A stretch of DNA of 64,000 nucleotides, taken from the NCBI RefSeq assembly GCF_037137075.1, contig NZ_JBBBNV010000006.1, forward strand, positions 62,001-126,000. The letters run 5' to 3'. How positions within the stretch are numbered: position 1 is the first letter of the stretch; each line of letters begins with the position of its first letter. The translations under genes and the position numbers were made by a program. The notes beneath the pieces are model-generated. The model saw nothing but the letters and a program-made list of their open reading frames with translations, searched no databases and was not told where the DNA came from. The stretch is from JBBBNV01 sp037137075 (GTDB lineage Bacteria > Bacillota > Bacilli > Paenibacillales > NBRC-103111). Below, one piece after another: positions 39,961 through 49,130 of this stretch.

Positions 39961-40408
39961 ATGAAAATAAGTCTCTGGTTAAATGACTTGTAACCAGGAA
40001 AAAGACAACAGCAAACTAGACCTACCCCAATCGGCAGTTCTTTAAGGATGCTAAATACCGAGGATTAAACTTGCTTTACAGAGTAACCTTTTGCTTCAAG
40101 CTGGCGGATGTACATGGCTTCGCGATTTAACTTCCATTTTTCTAAATAGTCGATGCCAAGTTCTTTCTGCGCGCAGGGCGAAATTTCATTGCGCCCTAAC
40201 GGTTATGAGCATAATGCGAAAATGACGCCATTTGCGCCGCTGAGTGGATCTGTACGGCTCTGCCAAAGCCTTCGGACCGGTTCAGGGTGAAGATACAATC
40301 AACCTATATATCGGGCGTGATCCCCTCCACGTTATCATCAAATGGTGTTGTAAGCTAAAGAAAAATAGCCAAAGTGGAGAGAAATGCCACATGGAGGAGC
40401 TAATATCA
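39961..40408. other. Region with gene remnants before the sugar locus
   Basis: Besides the minus-strand remnant at 40065, a plus-strand stretch at about 40244-40345 reads DLYGSAKAFGPVQGEDTI and looks like the end of a lost protein fused in frame to the upstream region of the next gene. I find no clear promoter or catabolite-repression site. Confidence 0.35.
40065..40202 (-). pseudogene. C-terminal remnant of an unknown gene
   Basis: A minus-strand frame of 45 codons without a start ends in TAA at 40065. It has protein-like composition (CAQKELGIDYLEKWKLNR, then EAMYIRQLEAKGYSVKQV). It could be the tail of a lost gene. The family is not recognised. Confidence 0.35.
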
Positions 40409-41413
40409 ATGGATATTTCACAATATGTAACCCCTTACAAATATGGCAAGCCGGTGCTTGTCGGGTCAGGAGCGCCCGGCAGCTTCGATGAGCATGCCGT
40501 GGATTGCCCTTTTGTTTTTCAGCATCAGGGACAGTTCTATATGATGTATGTCGGATTTGACGGAATCGGCTATCAGACTGCATTGGCCACCAGCCGGGAT
40601 TTGCTGCATTGGGAGCATCTGGCGGTTATTTTGCGGCGCAATGAAGGTGGGGGCTGGGATTCCAAAAATATCGCCGGAACCTGGATAATGAAAGAAAATC
40701 GGCTGGCTGCGCCGCCCGTTTTGCAGAAATGGAACGGGAAGTACTGGCTGGTATATCACGCATATCCCGAATTCGGATATGAGGAAGGCTCGGCCAAAAT
40801 CGGCTTGGCCTGGACGGAAGATGAGAATTTGCTGGAATGGCACCGTATGGCCGATCCGATTCTTGTCCCTGAGGATGGGGCCGATTGGGAGAAGGGCGGC
40901 TTGTACAAGGAGTGCCTGATTCAGCATGAGGATACATTCTATTTATTTTATAACGCCAAAAATAAAAACAAAGGCCGGTGGACGGAGCAAACGGGTGTCG
41001 CTTTTTCCAAGGACCTGCTGCAGTGGGAGCGTTATGCGAACAATCCGGTTTTGCCGGTGACTCCTGACGGCTGGGACAGCGGCTTCGCCAGCGATCCTTG
41101 CGTCCTGCGCAACAATGACGAATGGGTCATGTATTACTTCGGCTTCAATTTCAAGCATGCCCAGGAAGGGCTTGCGCTTTCAAAAGATCTGCTGAACTGG
41201 GAAAAGTATCCTGATCCGATTATTCGTGTCGGTGAGGAAGGCAGCATTGATTCGATTTTTGCCCACAAGCCGTCTGTTATTACGCATGAAGGAGTGCTGT
41301 ACCACTTCTACTGCTCCTGCAGGCTGTTCCGGGAAGGGGACCCGACCAAAAATTACGGTAAAGAGTTCCGTACCATAACCGTAGCCGCTTCGCACGATAT
41401 ATTCGGTTCATGA
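40409..41413 (+). CDS. GH43-like five-bladed beta-propeller glycosidase
   Basis: The protein has 334 residues from the ATG at 40409, nine nt behind GGAGGAG; upstream in-frame ATGs have no site. Five repeats of the propeller pattern are visible: FDEHAVDCPFVFQHQGQFYMMYVGFD (with the aspartate of blade I), ALATSRDLLHWE, NGKYWLVYHAY, YKECLIQHEDTFYLFYNAKN, SDPCVLRNNDEWVMYYFG, and HKPSVITHEGVLYHFYCS. This matches the GH43/GH32/GH130-like superfamily, most often acting on arabinose or xylose ends. No signal peptide is seen, so the enzyme is cytoplasmic. It heads the sugar locus; GH78 follows 24 nt later. The exact family needs a profile search. Confidence 0.72.
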   Translation: MDISQYVTPYKYGKPVLVGSGAPGSFDEHAVDCPFVFQHQGQFYMMYVGFDGIGYQTALATSRDLLHWEHLAVILRRNEGGGWDSKNIAGTWIMKENRLAAPPVLQKWNGKYWLVYHAYPEFGYEEGSAKIGLAWTEDENLLEWHRMADPILVPEDGADWEKGGLYKECLIQHEDTFYLFYNAKNKNKGRWTEQTGVAFSKDLLQWERYANNPVLPVTPDGWDSGFASDPCVLRNNDEWVMYYFGFNFKHAQEGLALSKDLLNWEKYPDPIIRVGEEGSIDSIFAHKPSVITHEGVLYHFYCSCRLFREGDPTKNYGKEFRTITVAASHDIFGS

Positions 41414-41437
41414 ACAATTAGCGGGAGGTAAGCTGAG

Positions 41438-44113
41438 ATGCAAGTCAGTAAGATGGTTGTCGAGAGCACGACGTGTCCGCTGGGTGTTGATGTTGAGCGC
41501 CCGGCCTTCGGATGGAGCTTCACAGCGGGAGCTGTCCGTTCCGAGCGGCAAACGGCCTATCGCATCATCGTATCTGCCCGTGAGGAGCAGGTGCTGCAGG
41601 GAGCAGGAGACGTTTGGGACAGCGGCAAAACAGCCGGCGGCAACAGCGTACATATCGTTTATGACGGCTTGCCGCTTCAGTCCAGGGTGCGTTATTTCTG
41701 GAGGGTCCAGGTATGGGATCAGGACGGGAGCATGATCGAGAGCCCGGTTTCCTGGTGGGAAATGGCGCTGTTGAAAACGAGCGACTGGTCGGCGCGCTGG
41801 ATTAGCGAGCCCGAAGCGGCGGCCAAGGATGCTGCGGCGCTGCCCCTGTTCCGCCATGAATTTATGCTTCATGCGCCGATTGCGAAGGCCAGGGCTTATG
41901 TGTGCGGCCTCGGCCAGTTCGAGCTGCGCCTGAACGGCGCTAAGGTGTCGGATCATGTGCTGGAGCCGGGCTGGACGAACTATAACAAAACCTGCTTGTA
42001 CTGTGTGTATGATATAACGGACCATCTCGCCCAAGGCGCCAACGCTGTCGGGGTGATGCTGGGCAACGGATTTTATCATGTGACCGGGGGGAGATACAAG
42101 AAATTCAAAGGCTCCTTCGGTTCACCGCGCTGTCTCGTACAGCTGGAGATTGAATATACCGACGGCACGACCGTGACAGTGGCCAGCAGCGGCGAATGGC
42201 GGACCGGTCCGGGTCCGGTTACGTTCGCTTGTATTTATGGCGGAGAAGATTTCGATGCGAATCGTGTTGAAGCGGGCTGGGATGAAGCCGGCTTCGCTGA
42301 GTCTGATAGCTGGCAGCCCGCAGCCGAAGCGGCACCTCCCGCGGGGCGCCTGAAGGCCCAGGCTATCGCCCCGTTGAAGGTCATGAAGACCTTCAAGCCG
42401 GCAGCTATTACGGAGCCTGCACCGGGCGTATATGTGGTTGATTTCGGGCAAAACTTCTCCGGCTGGGTCGAGCTGGCCGTGAAGGGGCCGAAGGGCAGCC
42501 AAGTGAAGCTGTCGCCCTCGGAGCTGCTCAAGGAAGAAGGCACAGCCAATCAGAAATGGACCGGCTCTCCGACCCAATTCAACTATACCTTAAGCGGCGA
42601 AGGGGAAGAGGTGTGGTCCCCCCGGTTTACGTATACCGGGTTTCGCTATGTTCAGGTAGAAGGCGCTGTACCTGAGCAATACGCCGCTTCCGGGGAAGCC
42701 GCACTGCTCCGGATCGAGGGCCAGATGATTTACCCGGATATGGCGGAAACAGGGAGCTTCGAGAGCGCGGACTTTTTGCTGAACCGGACGCATGAACTGA
42801 TTAACTGGGCCGTTCTGAGCAATACGAAGAGCGTCTTTACAGACTGCCCGCACCGGGAAAAGCTGGCGTGGCTGGAGCAGGTTCATCTGGTCGGACCGGG
42901 CATTGTCTACAATTATGACGTAGAGGCGCTGTTCACCAAGGTGATGGAGGATATCCGGGATGCACAGCTTCCGAACGGGATGGTGCCTACAACAGCGCCG
43001 GAGTACGTTGTATTTTCGGATGAATGGCGCTGCTTCCGGGATTCGGTCTCCTGGGGGGCGACCTATGTGCTGACGGCCTGGAATTTGTACACGTTGTATG
43101 GCAACTCGCGTGTGATGACAGAGCATTATGATGGTATGAAGGCGTATCTGGATTACATTGCCGCCAGCTCCGAATCCTTGATCGTCAACTGGGGGCTGGG
43201 CGACTGGTATGATGTTGCGGAAGGGGACCCCGGATTTGCCAAAAACACCCCTGTCGGCCATACGGAGACGGCGATGTTTTATCATCTGGCCGATGTGTTC
43301 TCTCAAATGGCGGAGCTGCTCGGCAGGAAGCAGGACGCCTTGGCGTACCGGGAGCTGCAGGCCCGGATTAAATCAGCCTTTAACGCGCAATATTTCGATA
43401 CGGAAACGCTCCGGTATGCAACAGGCAGCGAGACGGCAACGGCGATGCCGCTGGTGCTGGGGCTGGCCGATGAACCGCATCGGGAAGCGCTCCTGTCCCA
43501 ATTAATTGAAGCGATTCAACAAAACGGATACCACACCAAGGCAGGAGATGTGGGGCATCGTTACGTTCTGCTGGCTCTGGCTCAAAACGGCCGATCCGAC
43601 GTAATTTACGAGATGACCCGCCAGACGGATCATCCCAGCTACGGCTATCAAATCGTCAACGGCGCGACCACGCTGACGGAGGCGTGGGACGGACCGACTG
43701 TCGGCAAGTCGCAAAACCATTTTATGCTTGGTCATCTGGAGGAATGGCTGTACGCGTTCTTAGGCGGAATCCGCTGCCGGTTCGACCAGGCTGAAGAAGT
43801 GTATCAGATTACGATACGGCCTTTTATTCCGGCCGGTCTGGAGACTGTAAAAACGGAGCATCAATTGTCAGCGGGTCGTGTATGCGCCCAGTGGAAGCAG
43901 CATCCCGATGGGAAAATGGCATATAACGTGGCGATTCCCGTCAACTGTACCGCCGAGGTGTGGATTCCGGCAGCTTCAGCTGGCCAGATTACGGAGGGCG
44001 GCCTCGCCCTTGCGGAGGCGAAAGGCATTGAGGCCGTCCGTCAGGAAGAGGGAAGCACCGTGCTGCGGCTTGGCTCCGGAGAATACCGCTTCTTAAGCAC
44101 CGTAATCCAGTAA
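41438..44113 (+). CDS. GH78 alpha-L-rhamnosidase
   Basis: The 891-residue cytoplasmic enzyme hydrolyses terminal alpha-L-rhamnose. N-terminal beta-sandwich domains are recognisable by WDSGKTAGGNSVHIVYDGLPLQSRVRYFWRVQVWD and ARAYVCGLGQFELRLNGAKVSDHVLEPGWTNYNKTCLYCVYD (typical Bac_rhamnosid_N). The (alpha/alpha)6 catalytic domain holds FTDCPHREKLAWLEQVH with the general-acid glutamate and WGLGDWYD. The C-terminal beta domain follows TTLTEAWDGPT, which carries the second catalytic glutamate. Length is normal for the family (about 870-1000). It lies in one operon with the GH43-like gene, 24 nt away. Confidence 0.92.
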   Translation: MQVSKMVVESTTCPLGVDVERPAFGWSFTAGAVRSERQTAYRIIVSAREEQVLQGAGDVWDSGKTAGGNSVHIVYDGLPLQSRVRYFWRVQVWDQDGSMIESPVSWWEMALLKTSDWSARWISEPEAAAKDAAALPLFRHEFMLHAPIAKARAYVCGLGQFELRLNGAKVSDHVLEPGWTNYNKTCLYCVYDITDHLAQGANAVGVMLGNGFYHVTGGRYKKFKGSFGSPRCLVQLEIEYTDGTTVTVASSGEWRTGPGPVTFACIYGGEDFDANRVEAGWDEAGFAESDSWQPAAEAAPPAGRLKAQAIAPLKVMKTFKPAAITEPAPGVYVVDFGQNFSGWVELAVKGPKGSQVKLSPSELLKEEGTANQKWTGSPTQFNYTLSGEGEEVWSPRFTYTGFRYVQVEGAVPEQYAASGEAALLRIEGQMIYPDMAETGSFESADFLLNRTHELINWAVLSNTKSVFTDCPHREKLAWLEQVHLVGPGIVYNYDVEALFTKVMEDIRDAQLPNGMVPTTAPEYVVFSDEWRCFRDSVSWGATYVLTAWNLYTLYGNSRVMTEHYDGMKAYLDYIAASSESLIVNWGLGDWYDVAEGDPGFAKNTPVGHTETAMFYHLADVFSQMAELLGRKQDALAYRELQARIKSAFNAQYFDTETLRYATGSETATAMPLVLGLADEPHREALLSQLIEAIQQNGYHTKAGDVGHRYVLLALAQNGRSDVIYEMTRQTDHPSYGYQIVNGATTLTEAWDGPTVGKSQNHFMLGHLEEWLYAFLGGIRCRFDQAEEVYQITIRPFIPAGLETVKTEHQLSAGRVCAQWKQHPDGKMAYNVAIPVNCTAEVWIPAASAGQITEGGLALAEAKGIEAVRQEEGSTVLRLGSGEYRFLSTVIQ

Positions 44114-44167
44114 TATCAGAAAAGCATACGATGGATTTAACCCCATAGGCTAGGAGGAACGTAATCC

Positions 44168-45340
44168 GTGAACGCCGTTCAAACCGCGACACCATATTTT
44201 TTTCAAACTGCAGGAAGTATTGCTGCCGGTGCGGGCAGCCTGTCTCAGCTGCTTCCGCGTATCGGGGCGCTGGGCAGCTTCAAGCATGCCGTGATTATTA
44301 CACAGCCGTCCATTCAGGCGCTGGGTGTGATTGACAGTTTATCCGGGGAGCTTGCGAAGGCAGGAATTAACAGCCGTTCTTATACTGAGGTGAAGCCGGA
44401 GCCGACGGTCGGGAACATTCGTGAGGTGTTCGCCGCCGTTTCGGCAGAGCCGGTCGATCTGTTAATCGGCATCGGCGGGGGAAGCGTGCTGGATGCAACC
44501 AAATTGTTCTCTGTGCTGCTGACGAATCCGGTGGACGTGCAAAGCCTAATCGGTACCGATTTGGTTGCAAATCCGGGAATACCGACAGTACTGATTCCGA
44601 CGACCTCGGGCACCGGCTCGGAGGTAACCCCCAACGCGATTGTCACGCTTCCGGAAGAGGAGCTGAAGGTGGGGATCATAAGCCGTCATATGCTGCCGAA
44701 GCTCGTTATTCTCGATCCGGGGCTCACTGTAAGTCTGCCGAAGCCGATTACGGCGGCCACCGGGATGGATGCGTTTACGCATGCTCTGGAATCGTACATC
44801 TCTAACAAGGCGAATCCGATTAGCGACATGTTTGCGCTGGAGTCAATTCGGCTTATAGCCGGCAGTCTGGTTCAGGCCTATCACGAAGGCCAAAACCTGG
44901 CAGCCCGGGAGCAGCTGCTGCTGGGCTCGATGTACGGGGGGATGGCGCTGACGGCCGCAGGCACAGCCGCAGTTCATGCGCTTGCTTATCCGCTGGGCGG
45001 AAAGTTCAATATCTCCCACGGCGTTGCCAATTCCATGCTGCTGCCCCATGTGATGAAATTCAACATGGATTGTATCGCCGGACGGCTGGAGCAGGTGGCC
45101 GCGGCTATGGGGCTGGCCTCTACAGGAAGCGCGGGCGCGCCGGAGGCGGTCATTGAACGGATTTTCCAATGGACGAAGGAAATGAATATCCCGCAAAACC
45201 TGCGTGCCTTCGGTGTAACGGAGCAGGATGTGGACAGTCTGGCTGTCGCCGCCTCCAAGGTGACAAGGCTGCTGAACAATAATCCGAAGGTCATGAGCAT
45301 TGAGGATATGCAAGCCGTATACCGGAAGCTGCTTCCTTGA
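44168..45340 (+). CDS. Iron-containing alcohol dehydrogenase
   Basis: The 390-residue protein is a group III Fe-ADH. The start GTG at 44168 lies behind AGGAGGAACG. The NAD-binding glycines are in LIGIGGGSVLDATKLF (about 97-112) and PTTSGTGSEVTPNAI. The metal ligands follow in DAFTHALESYIS and HALAYPLGGKFNISHGVANSMLLPHV (the two conserved histidines). It oxidises or reduces an aldehyde/alcohol with NAD(P). It sits directly before a sugar-acid kinase and a PdxA2-type enzyme, so a role in making or processing a C4 sugar acid is likely. Typical alternatives, such as lactaldehyde reductase from rhamnose or fucose breakdown, also fit the locus well. Confidence 0.88.
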   Translation: MNAVQTATPYFFQTAGSIAAGAGSLSQLLPRIGALGSFKHAVIITQPSIQALGVIDSLSGELAKAGINSRSYTEVKPEPTVGNIREVFAAVSAEPVDLLIGIGGGSVLDATKLFSVLLTNPVDVQSLIGTDLVANPGIPTVLIPTTSGTGSEVTPNAIVTLPEEELKVGIISRHMLPKLVILDPGLTVSLPKPITAATGMDAFTHALESYISNKANPISDMFALESIRLIAGSLVQAYHEGQNLAAREQLLLGSMYGGMALTAAGTAAVHALAYPLGGKFNISHGVANSMLLPHVMKFNMDCIAGRLEQVAAAMGLASTGSAGAPEAVIERIFQWTKEMNIPQNLRAFGVTEQDVDSLAVAASKVTRLLNNNPKVMSIEDMQAVYRKLLP

Positions 45341-45360
45341 GAGCGGGAGGAGAGTTATCC

Positions 45361-46671
45361 ATGAAGTTGGCTATCATTGCTGATGATTTGACCGGGGCCA
45401 GTGATTCAGGGGTGCAGTTCGCCAGGTGCGGACTGCACGTATCCGTGATGCTCGGCCCATTGTCCGGCGCAGGCCCCAAGCCGCCTCAAGGCGACGTTCT
45501 GGTGCTTGATACGGACAGCCGGTCGGCGTCTGCCGAGTCGGCCTATCATCGGGTGGCCGAGGCGTCGCGGTATGCCGCCTTATCGGGAGCTCAGGCAATG
45601 TTCAAAAAAATGGACTCTACACTGAGGGGGAACCTCGGTGCAGAGCTTGATGCGGTGTATGATACGCTGCATCCTGATTTTATCGTTATTGCCCCGGCTT
45701 ATCCTGAGGCCGGACGCCTGGTCCGAGACGGTTTTCTGTATGTGCACGGGACGCCCGTTCATGAAACGGAGTTCGGACGCGACCCGAAAACACCGGTGCT
45801 TACGTCATTTATTCCCGATCTCATCGGCAGACAGTCCAAGCGGTCGGTTGAAGTTATCTCGTCATCACAGCTCGGGGAAGAGGAGTCTGCGTTTAAAAAA
45901 ATGCTCCACAGCTGCCGTGTCCGCGGTGTCCCGTATCTGGTCGCCGATTCGGCCGACAGTCTGGAGCTGGGACGAATGCTCTCTTTGTTCGCAGCAACGG
46001 AGTATTCGGTCGTGTGGGCGGGGTCGGCGGGGCTGGCCCGTGCGGTGCAGGAGCATTCCTTTATCGGAGAGAACAACCGTCCGCAGGAGATCCCGCCCGT
46101 AGAGCTGCCTGTGCTTGCTGTGGTCGGCAGTGTCAGTCCCCGATCACGGCTCCAGCTGGAGCGCTTGCTGGCCGTTCCTCAGGTGAAGGGAATTCAGCTG
46201 GAGGGACGCCGTCTTGTCTCAGGCCGTTCGGAGCGCGAACGGGAAATACTGCAGGCCGCTTCTCAGGCCGAGCAGTCATTACACGGCGGCTGTCACACGG
46301 TGCTGTATTCCTCCGGCGACAGAGAGGCTATCGAAGAAGCCTGTGAAGCCGGAAAGCGGTACGGCATGAACCGGCAGGAGGTAAGCGACGCGATTGCGCA
46401 GGGGCTGGGGGAATGCGCTGCCCGACTGCTTCCGAAGGCGCCGGTCGGCGGGTTCATTATTACCGGCGGCGATACGGCCAAGCAAGTTTGCTTGGCGCTG
46501 GGGGCCACCGGCATTCAACTTGCGGGCGAAGTGGAAACCGGCGTGCCGATGGGGCTGCTCGTTATGGAGGAGCCGCTGCCCGTCGTTACGAAAGCGGGGG
46601 GCTTCGGGACGGATGATGTGCTGGAGAAGGCATTACATGTATTGACAAAGGGAGGGGGCAGGACCAAATGA
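45361..46671 (+). CDS. Four-carbon acid sugar kinase (DUF1537 family)
   Basis: The protein has 436 residues from the ATG at 45361 behind GGGAGGAG. The N-terminal domain shows LAIIADDLTGASDSGVQFA (about 3-21, substrate site) and FKKMDSTLRGNLGAELDAV. The C-terminal nucleotide domain has GGFIITGGDTAKQVCLALGATGI and GVPMGLLVMEEPLPVVTKAGGFG. Characterised members (DtnK, LtnK, DenK) phosphorylate threonate or erythronate. The next gene is a PdxA-type dehydrogenase with overlapping start, the arrangement known for D-threonate use (DtnK plus PdxA2). The ATGA overlap makes coupling to that enzyme firm. Which sugar acid is used here is not visible. Confidence 0.88.
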   Translation: MKLAIIADDLTGASDSGVQFARCGLHVSVMLGPLSGAGPKPPQGDVLVLDTDSRSASAESAYHRVAEASRYAALSGAQAMFKKMDSTLRGNLGAELDAVYDTLHPDFIVIAPAYPEAGRLVRDGFLYVHGTPVHETEFGRDPKTPVLTSFIPDLIGRQSKRSVEVISSSQLGEEESAFKKMLHSCRVRGVPYLVADSADSLELGRMLSLFAATEYSVVWAGSAGLARAVQEHSFIGENNRPQEIPPVELPVLAVVGSVSPRSRLQLERLLAVPQVKGIQLEGRRLVSGRSEREREILQAASQAEQSLHGGCHTVLYSSGDREAIEEACEAGKRYGMNRQEVSDAIAQGLGECAARLLPKAPVGGFIITGGDTAKQVCLALGATGIQLAGEVETGVPMGLLVMEEPLPVVTKAGGFGTDDVLEKALHVLTKGGGRTK

Positions 46672-47696
46672 AACCGATCATTGGAATCACCATGGGGGAT
46701 GCTGCCGGTGTCGGACCGGAAGTGATTGTGAAGGCGCTGAATCACGCGCATAGTTATGAAAGCTGCCGCCCGCTTGTCATTGGCGATCCGGTGATACTGG
46801 AAAGAGCGCGAAATATCGTCGGCAGCAGTGCCGCAATACATATTGTGAATAACCCCGCCGAGGGTCGTTATGAGCAGGGAACGATCGATTGTCTGAATTT
46901 GCCGGTGCTGCCGTCCGGTCTGCCGTTCGGCCAGGTAGCCGCTGAAGCGGGACATGCCGCTTACCTGTTTGTAGAGAAGGCCGTTGAGCTTGCACTCGCC
47001 GGAGAGATTCATGCTATATGCACAGCCCCTTTGAATAAAGAGGCGCTGCATCTGGGAGGGCATCTGTACCCGGGTCACACGGAAATTTTGGCCGGTTTGA
47101 CGCAAACCGAGGATTATTCCATGATGCTTGCGGCACCGAAGCTGAAGGTCATTCATTTGACCACGCATGTCGGATTGATTGAGGCGATTTCACAGATTAA
47201 TCCGGAACGGACCTACAAGGTAATTAAGCTGGCTCACGAGACACTGCAGCGGGCCGGATACGAGCGTCCGCGCATTGCGGTTTGCGGAATTAATCCGCAT
47301 GCCGGCGAGAACGGCTTGTTCGGCAGCGGCGAAGAGGAAACGAAGCTGAATCCGGGTATTGCGCGCGCCGCAGCCGAAGGCGTGGATGTGACCGGGCCTT
47401 ATCCGGCGGACACCTTGTTTTACCGTGCGGTTCGGGGAGACTTCGATATCGTTGTGGCGTGCTACCACGATCAGGGGCATATCCCGATCAAGGTCATGGG
47501 CATTGAAGCCGGCGTAAACATTACAATCGGCCTGAAGGGCGGTATTATCCGCACCTCCGTGGATCACGGAACGGCGTTTGATATTGCCGGTACCGGCGCT
47601 GCCGATGAAAGAAGCCTGCTGGAAGCGATTCGTTCCGCGGTGGAGCTTGCTCCGAGAGTGCAGCATGGAAGCGGCAGCCCGGCACAGGCGCAGTAA
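46668..47696 (+). CDS. pdxA2: PdxA2-type 4-phospho-sugar-acid dehydrogenase
   Basis: The 342-residue protein is of the PdxA family: ITMGDAAGVGPEVIVKAL at the N-terminus, ICTAPLNKEALHLGGHLYPGHTEILAGL with the metal histidine, CGINPHAGENGLFG and VACYHDQGHIPIKVMG with further metal ligands, and GGIIRTSVDHGTAFDIAGTG. The biosynthetic PdxA (pyridoxal synthesis) is the classical member, but Gram-positive spore formers make PLP by PdxST. Coupling to a DUF1537 kinase also points to the catabolic PdxA2 branch, which oxidises and decarboxylates 4-phospho-D-threonate to dihydroxyacetone phosphate. It overlaps the kinase by 4 nt. Confidence 0.88.
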   Translation: MKPIIGITMGDAAGVGPEVIVKALNHAHSYESCRPLVIGDPVILERARNIVGSSAAIHIVNNPAEGRYEQGTIDCLNLPVLPSGLPFGQVAAEAGHAAYLFVEKAVELALAGEIHAICTAPLNKEALHLGGHLYPGHTEILAGLTQTEDYSMMLAAPKLKVIHLTTHVGLIEAISQINPERTYKVIKLAHETLQRAGYERPRIAVCGINPHAGENGLFGSGEEETKLNPGIARAAAEGVDVTGPYPADTLFYRAVRGDFDIVVACYHDQGHIPIKVMGIEAGVNITIGLKGGIIRTSVDHGTAFDIAGTGAADERSLLEAIRSAVELAPRVQHGSGSPAQAQ

Positions 47697-47830
47697 ATTT
47701 GCCCCGCCATGCCATATACTTTACTGTCAGAGAATGCATTGGACTTAGTCGACATAAATACTGCCTGCCGGCAGCTTGGACAACGTTGTTTTTGAGCAAG
47801 TACGCCTTTTATGATAAGCATATGAATTAG

Positions 47831-47880
47831 GAAGGGCTTTTGAGGTTGAATGGTTTCAATTTGTTGCCCTTCATTTATTT
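47831..47880 (+). terminator. Terminator or attenuator between pdxA2 and the DapA-like gene
   Basis: GAAGGGC/GCCCTTC forms a 7-bp stem with a 28-nt loop and ATTTATTTATT follows. It lies 10 nt before the ribosome site of the next gene, so it could end the upstream transcript or act as an attenuator. Confidence 0.55.
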
Positions 47881-47901
47881 ATTGAATAGAGGAGAGAGTC
47901 T

Positions 47902-48792
47902 ATGCTGCAGCCCACCGGGATTATACCTGCTATGATTACCCCGTTTGATTCCAATCAGCACATCGATGAAGCCGCCTTGCGGCAGCTGGTGCGCCGCCTG
48001 ATGGGGGCGAATGTGCATGGCTTGTTCTGCTTGGGGACAAACGGAGAATTTTTTTCCTTGACCGCCGATGAGAAGCTCCGGGTAGCTGAAATTGTCATCG
48101 AGGAGGCCAAGGGCCAGCTCCCTGTTTATGTAGGAGCAGGCTGCGCAAGCACCCAGGAAACGGTATGGCTGGCGACCCGTCTGGAGCAGATGGGGGCAGA
48201 TGCGCTGTCCGTCATTACTCCGTACTTCCTGACCTTTACCCAGCAGGAGCTGATTCGGCATTACCGCACTGTAGCCGAAGCAACCGGCTTGCCTATCGTG
48301 CTGTATAACATTCCTGCGCGTACAGGCAATGCGCTTCAACCGAAAACAGTACAGGCGCTGCGCGATCTCCCTACGATTGTCGGGATCAAAGACAGCAGCG
48401 GAAGCTTTGATACGATTTTGCAATATGTGGAGCTTTCCGGCCCGGATTTTGCCGTGCTTGCCGGAACGGATTCACTGATTTTGCCGACGTTAATGGCGGG
48501 CGGGCACGGAGCAATCGCCGCTACGGCGAACGTATTCCCGGAGATTGTCGCTTCGATTTATGATTTGTGGAAAGAAGGCAAGCTGGAGGAGGCAGAGCTG
48601 TCCCAGCGCCAGCTGCGCGCCCTGCGTGCATCGTTCTCACTGGGGACCTTGCCCTCCGTCCTGAAGGAAGCCATGAATATGATCGGTCTTCCGGCGGGAC
48701 AGCCGCGCCTTCCAGTTGAACCGCTGGCATCTGCGGCTAAAGCGGAGCTCCAAAAGGTCATGGACGAATATTTGAGCAAAAACAGGAGCTGA
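47902..48792 (+). CDS. DapA/NanA-family aldolase or dehydratase (DHDPS-like)
   Basis: The 296-residue protein is a class I Schiff-base lyase of the DapA superfamily. GIIPAMITPFDSNQHIDEAALRQLVRRLM opens the barrel, GTNGEFFSLT is the pyruvate-carboxylate site, YNIPARTGNAL contains the conserved tyrosine region, and IVGIKDSSG holds the Schiff-base lysine. Members include dihydrodipicolinate synthase, N-acetylneuraminate lyase and 2-keto-3-deoxy sugar-acid aldolases. The latter fit this locus best. The start has GAGGAGAG before it. The strict DapA residues cannot be judged by eye. Confidence 0.85.
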   Translation: MLQPTGIIPAMITPFDSNQHIDEAALRQLVRRLMGANVHGLFCLGTNGEFFSLTADEKLRVAEIVIEEAKGQLPVYVGAGCASTQETVWLATRLEQMGADALSVITPYFLTFTQQELIRHYRTVAEATGLPIVLYNIPARTGNALQPKTVQALRDLPTIVGIKDSSGSFDTILQYVELSGPDFAVLAGTDSLILPTLMAGGHGAIAATANVFPEIVASIYDLWKEGKLEEAELSQRQLRALRASFSLGTLPSVLKEAMNMIGLPAGQPRLPVEPLASAAKAELQKVMDEYLSKNRS

Positions 48793-49130
48793 CGGGAGAA
48801 TCTCAAGTGAATGGCGAATCTCCGGAAGCCGGCGCTTTACGTCCGTCTGCCGGAGGGCAGGAGCCGCAAGATTGATACGGCAGAGCAAATTCGATCATTG
48901 GTGAGGGACCGATTTTTAATCGGGCAACAGCTTGGTCCGGTTTACGCCGAACCATTTGCAGCCGCTTGGTTTGCCTTTGGCCATGATCGGCAGACCCGGG
49001 CGCTTCAGGGCATATTTCTGTTTAGGCGGATTCGTCTAAGGTGTTTTGTCTAAGGCGTTATGTCTAGGATGTTATTTCTAAGACGTTATACCGCCGGTAA
49101 AACGAGAGTTTCAGACAAGGAGGAGCAGCA
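48793..49130. other. Non-coding region with tandem repeat before the SGNH gene
   Basis: No gene is supported; the open frame at 48811-49053 has no ribosome site. The right part holds the 14-bp tandem repeat at 49034-49089, followed by the ribosome site AAGGAGGAG. Confidence 0.4.
49034..49089. repeat. 14-bp tandem repeat, four units
   Basis: The units GTCTAAGGTGTTTT, GTCTAAGGCGTTAT, GTCTAGGATGTTAT and TTCTAAGACGTTAT lie head to tail, 42 nt upstream of the SGNH esterase start. The consensus is GTCTAAGRYGTTAT. Confidence 0.8.

Noticed and set aside
46668..47696. Pyridoxal phosphate biosynthesis PdxA
   Set aside because: It overlaps a DUF1537 kinase gene and lies in a sugar locus, which marks the catabolic PdxA2 group.
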